Source of the DNA: Chloroflexota bacterium
Lineage (GTDB): Bacteria; Chloroflexota; Anaerolineae; Anaerolineales; UBA4823
NCBI GenBank assembly: GCA_029265355.1
Contig: JAJUJL010000021.1
Coordinates: forward strand, 1 to 64,000
Length of the DNA: 64,000 bases
Direction: 5' to 3'
Position 1 is the first letter of the stretch. The number at the start of each line of letters is the position of its first letter. Shown in pieces: positions 61,944 to 64,000 of this stretch. A program made the position numbers and the translations under genes. Below the pieces are notes generated by a model that saw nothing but the letters and a program-made list of their open reading frames with translations, had not been told where the DNA came from and ran no database searches.

Positions 61944-63362
61944 TTGCCCGAATCCTCTCTTGATTGCATCAAATCCCTGGCGCTGACCTTGCTGGTTGCG
62001 CTCTTTGGTTTGTTGGGCGCATGCGACATCTCGACCCCACGGCTGGCCGGCACACCCACCCTACAACCGGAGATGCCCACCATCACACCTGCCCTGCTGC
62101 CAGATCTCAGCATCTTATCTGCCCAACTGGTGATCGAGAATGACCAGCCTTGCTTCGAGATCGGGGATCAGCTCGAGATTATGCTCGCCTTTCAAAACTC
62201 CGGCCTGGCGCCTTCCGGTGAATTTGCATTGAAAGTCGGTGAGCTCGAGGTGATCATCGACCAGGGTCTGAAAGCGGGTGAGAGCCAGACTCTCACTTTG
62301 CCTGTGACTGGCGCACAGCTCACAGCTCAAATCGATACCCGCAACCAGGTTGTAGAGAGCAACGAAAGCAACAACCGCCTATCCTACACCCTGGTGGCGC
62401 CCACTGCCTCCCCGGCGTGTTTCCCGACCCCTGCGAAAGAAATCCCCGAAATTGGCATACAGTCGACGCTGGCCGGTCATCAGGGGAAGGTGCTCGGCCT
62501 GGATTTCTCTCCCGATGGGCGGCTGCTGGTTTCCGCTGGGGTAGACAATACCATGCGTCTGTGGCGGGTCGCACAGCTTTCCTTGCTGCGCACCATGCAA
62601 GGCCATCCCTTCCCCATCACCCGAGTATCCTTCTCTCCCGACGGGCAACAGATCGCCACCGCTTCGGTAGACTCGGTAGCGCGCATCTGGCGCGTTGACA
62701 ATGCCAGCCTGCTCTCTACACTGGTTGGACACGCCGACTGGATCACCAGCCTGGCATATTCCCCGGATGGTGATCTCCTGGCAACCGGCTCGCGCGATTT
62801 CACCGTGCGCCTGTGGCGCCCCTCCAACGGCAGCCCGCTGGCGCTGATCGATGAAGGCATGACCGGCATCCTCAGTCTGGCATTCAGCCCGATCAGCGGC
62901 GACCTGGCATGGGGAGAAAGCGGCGGCGCGGTTCGCATTTGGCAGGTGCAGAATGAGCGCTGGCTGCATGTCTGGAGCGCCAGCGAGTTCCCCGCCTGCT
63001 GCGTGGCATTCTCATCCGATGGAGGCAGCCTGGCAGCCGGGTTCGAAGATGGCGCCATACGCTTTTGGGACCTCGGCTTGGGAAGCCAGACGGGCATTTT
63101 GCGCACATTATCCTCTGCCATCCACGACCTGGCCTTTTCTCCCGATGGGCGCTACCTGGCTGCTGCCCTCGAGAACGGCGATGTTTACCTGTGGCAGTGG
63201 CAAACGCTGCTTTCCGATAACTTCCAGGCCGCTGGACCTGATTACATCCTGAAGGGCGACCAGGTCGTGCTGAATGATATTGCTTTCTCTCCAGACAGCA
63301 GCCTGCTGGCAGCCGCGGCAGATGACGGCAATGTGCTCCTGTGGGCGCTGCCAGCGCCTTGA
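61944..63362 (+). CDS. CARDB and seven-bladed WD40 lipoprotein
   Basis: Encodes about 472 residues. A signal peptide ends in lipobox LLGAC. A CARDB-like beta-sandwich follows (FQNSGLAPSGEFALKVGELE and VVESNESNNRLSYTLV). Then seven WD40 repeats, each with F(S)PDG and a W near the end (LDFSPDGRLLVSAGVDNTMR, ITRVSFSPDGQQIATASVDS and so on), make one complete propeller. It is an extracellular, membrane-anchored binding scaffold, common in Chloroflexi. The start is TTG 61944, with no alternative near; ribosome binding is weak. It is 3 bases from the next gene. Confidence 0.88.
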   Translation: MPESSLDCIKSLALTLLVALFGLLGACDISTPRLAGTPTLQPEMPTITPALLPDLSILSAQLVIENDQPCFEIGDQLEIMLAFQNSGLAPSGEFALKVGELEVIIDQGLKAGESQTLTLPVTGAQLTAQIDTRNQVVESNESNNRLSYTLVAPTASPACFPTPAKEIPEIGIQSTLAGHQGKVLGLDFSPDGRLLVSAGVDNTMRLWRVAQLSLLRTMQGHPFPITRVSFSPDGQQIATASVDSVARIWRVDNASLLSTLVGHADWITSLAYSPDGDLLATGSRDFTVRLWRPSNGSPLALIDEGMTGILSLAFSPISGDLAWGESGGAVRIWQVQNERWLHVWSASEFPACCVAFSSDGGSLAAGFEDGAIRFWDLGLGSQTGILRTLSSAIHDLAFSPDGRYLAAALENGDVYLWQWQTLLSDNFQAAGPDYILKGDQVVLNDIAFSPDSSLLAAAADDGNVLLWALPAP

Positions 63363-63365
63363 CTG

Positions 63366-64000
63366 ATGCGTAAATTCATCTTTCTGCTGCTTGGATTGGC
63401 TATCCTGCTTGGGCTGGTGGCGGCGCTCACGCCCCTCTTCCTGCGTTTCCGCCCCCAGCCGGCAGCTTTGAACCAGGAACTTTTCCAGGGCGTGCAATAT
63501 GAGCGCAGGGTCACCCGCTCGCCGCGGCCGATGGTTATGCACATCATCAGCATTGATCTGCAAACTCCAGGAATCCAACTGCTGGTAACTCCCGGGGACC
63601 CCAAAGCCGAGCTGCCCCTGCAGGCGCGCACCACCTCTCAATTCTTGAAGCAGTTCGGTTTGCAGATCGCCATCAACGGGGATGGATTTACCCCCTGGTA
63701 TGCCAATCACCTGTTCAGCTATTATCCGCACGCTGGCGACCCGGTCGCGCCCATTGGATTTGCCGCTTCCCAGGGCGAGGTTTATTCTGCAGATACCGAC
63801 CGCGAGCCAACATTGTATCTCTCGCGCAACAATCGCGTCAGCTTCCGCATCCCAAACGGGCGCATCTACAACGCTCTCTCCGGCAACTTGATGCTGGTGG
63901 AAGCGGGGCAGATTCTCCAACTGCCGGCATTAGAAGAAAATGTTCGCCCCGACCCGCGCACCGCGGTCGGCGTCGATAAAAGCGGGCGCAGGTTGTACCT
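63366..64000 (+). CDS. Phosphodiester glycosidase (NAGPA-like) domain protein, truncated at window end
   Basis: At least 211 residues, open to the end of the window. It begins with a membrane or signal span (FIFLLLGLAILLGLVAALTP). LQTPGIQLLVTPGDPK, ARTTSQFLKQFGLQIAINGD and the tail PDPRTAVGVDKSGRRLYL are the PF09992 (phosphodiester glycosidase, exopolysaccharide-linked) pattern. Relatives remove GlcNAc from GlcNAc-phosphodiesters or act on surface polymers. It follows the WD40 gene by 3 bases, so they form an operon acting outside the membrane. Confidence 0.85.
   Translation, partial: MRKFIFLLLGLAILLGLVAALTPLFLRFRPQPAALNQELFQGVQYERRVTRSPRPMVMHIISIDLQTPGIQLLVTPGDPKAELPLQARTTSQFLKQFGLQIAINGDGFTPWYANHLFSYYPHAGDPVAPIGFAASQGEVYSADTDREPTLYLSRNNRVSFRIPNGRIYNALSGNLMLVEAGQILQLPALEENVRPDPRTAVGVDKSGRRLY

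Noticed and set aside
62460-63362. Repeated segments that might be a DNA repeat array or CRISPR
   Set aside because: They are WD40 protein repeats without conserved DNA spacing. No direct repeats with unique spacers were seen anywhere in the window.

Overview
The window looks like a chromosomal segment of a moderately GC-rich bacterium of the phylum Chloroflexota, probably class Anaerolineae. This is inferred from gene content. The DUF2298 (Chlor_Arch_YYY) membrane proteins are a family known mainly from Chloroflexi and archaea, and they sit beside MreBCD/MinCDE rod-shape genes, a FabF/FabH/FabL-like fatty-acid set and several Chloroflexi-style lipoproteins. I see no rRNA, insertion sequence, prophage, CRISPR array or integrase. 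The window reads as ordinary core chromosome with one large surface-glycan region. The first ~130 bases contain a G18/C30 homopolymer that looks like an assembly or sequencing artefact at a contig end.

Layout. 0.2-2.3 kb: tRNA-Arg(TCT) and two minus-strand genes of unknown function. 2.5-5.0 kb: a DUF2007 gene facing a minus-strand unit of receiver protein, DUF192 and LysM-M23 peptidase. 5.2-14.9 kb, mostly plus strand: efp, a Cys-rich protein, a HAD-DinB fusion, fabF, fabH, (a minus-strand membrane protein), ftsH, a YgfZ-like gene and a FabL-like enoyl reductase. 14.9-21 kb, minus strand: small metabolic genes, including an N-succinylamino-acid racemase overlapping its COG3375 acyltransferase. 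21-26.5 kb: a receiver-PP2C phosphatase, tRNA-Gln(CTG), plus-strand glnS and minus-strand gltX, the last two converging on a shared terminator.

26.5-59.3 kb is an almost unbroken minus-strand run. In transcription order it is tlyA, lepA, a PF03706 membrane protein, a GT4 glycosyltransferase, two methyltransferases, a GT39-like protein, two DUF2298 giants (1721 and 924 residues), another GT39-like protein, cmk, three PlsC acyltransferases, a large histidine kinase, mreB-mreC-mreD-mrdA, minC-minD-minE, rodA and gltX. The block from the PF03706 protein to the last GT39-like protein (40.7-56.7 kb) has overlaps or gaps mostly under 70 bases. It is the best candidate for an undescribed system: a lipid-carrier-dependent surface glycan or glycoprotein pathway. 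59.5-64 kb returns to the plus strand: M20 peptidase, DUF1385 membrane protein, CARDB-WD40 lipoprotein and a truncated phosphodiester glycosidase-like protein.

How the genes fit together. The mre/mrd/min/rod block joins cell elongation and septum placement in one unit. fabF, fabH, the FabL-like gene and three plsC genes supply membrane lipids. The GT39/DUF2298/GT4/methyltransferase/PF03706 block would build and move a surface glycan. Several genes carry an extended -10 box (TG-N-TATAAT), which seems to be the preferred housekeeping promoter type here.
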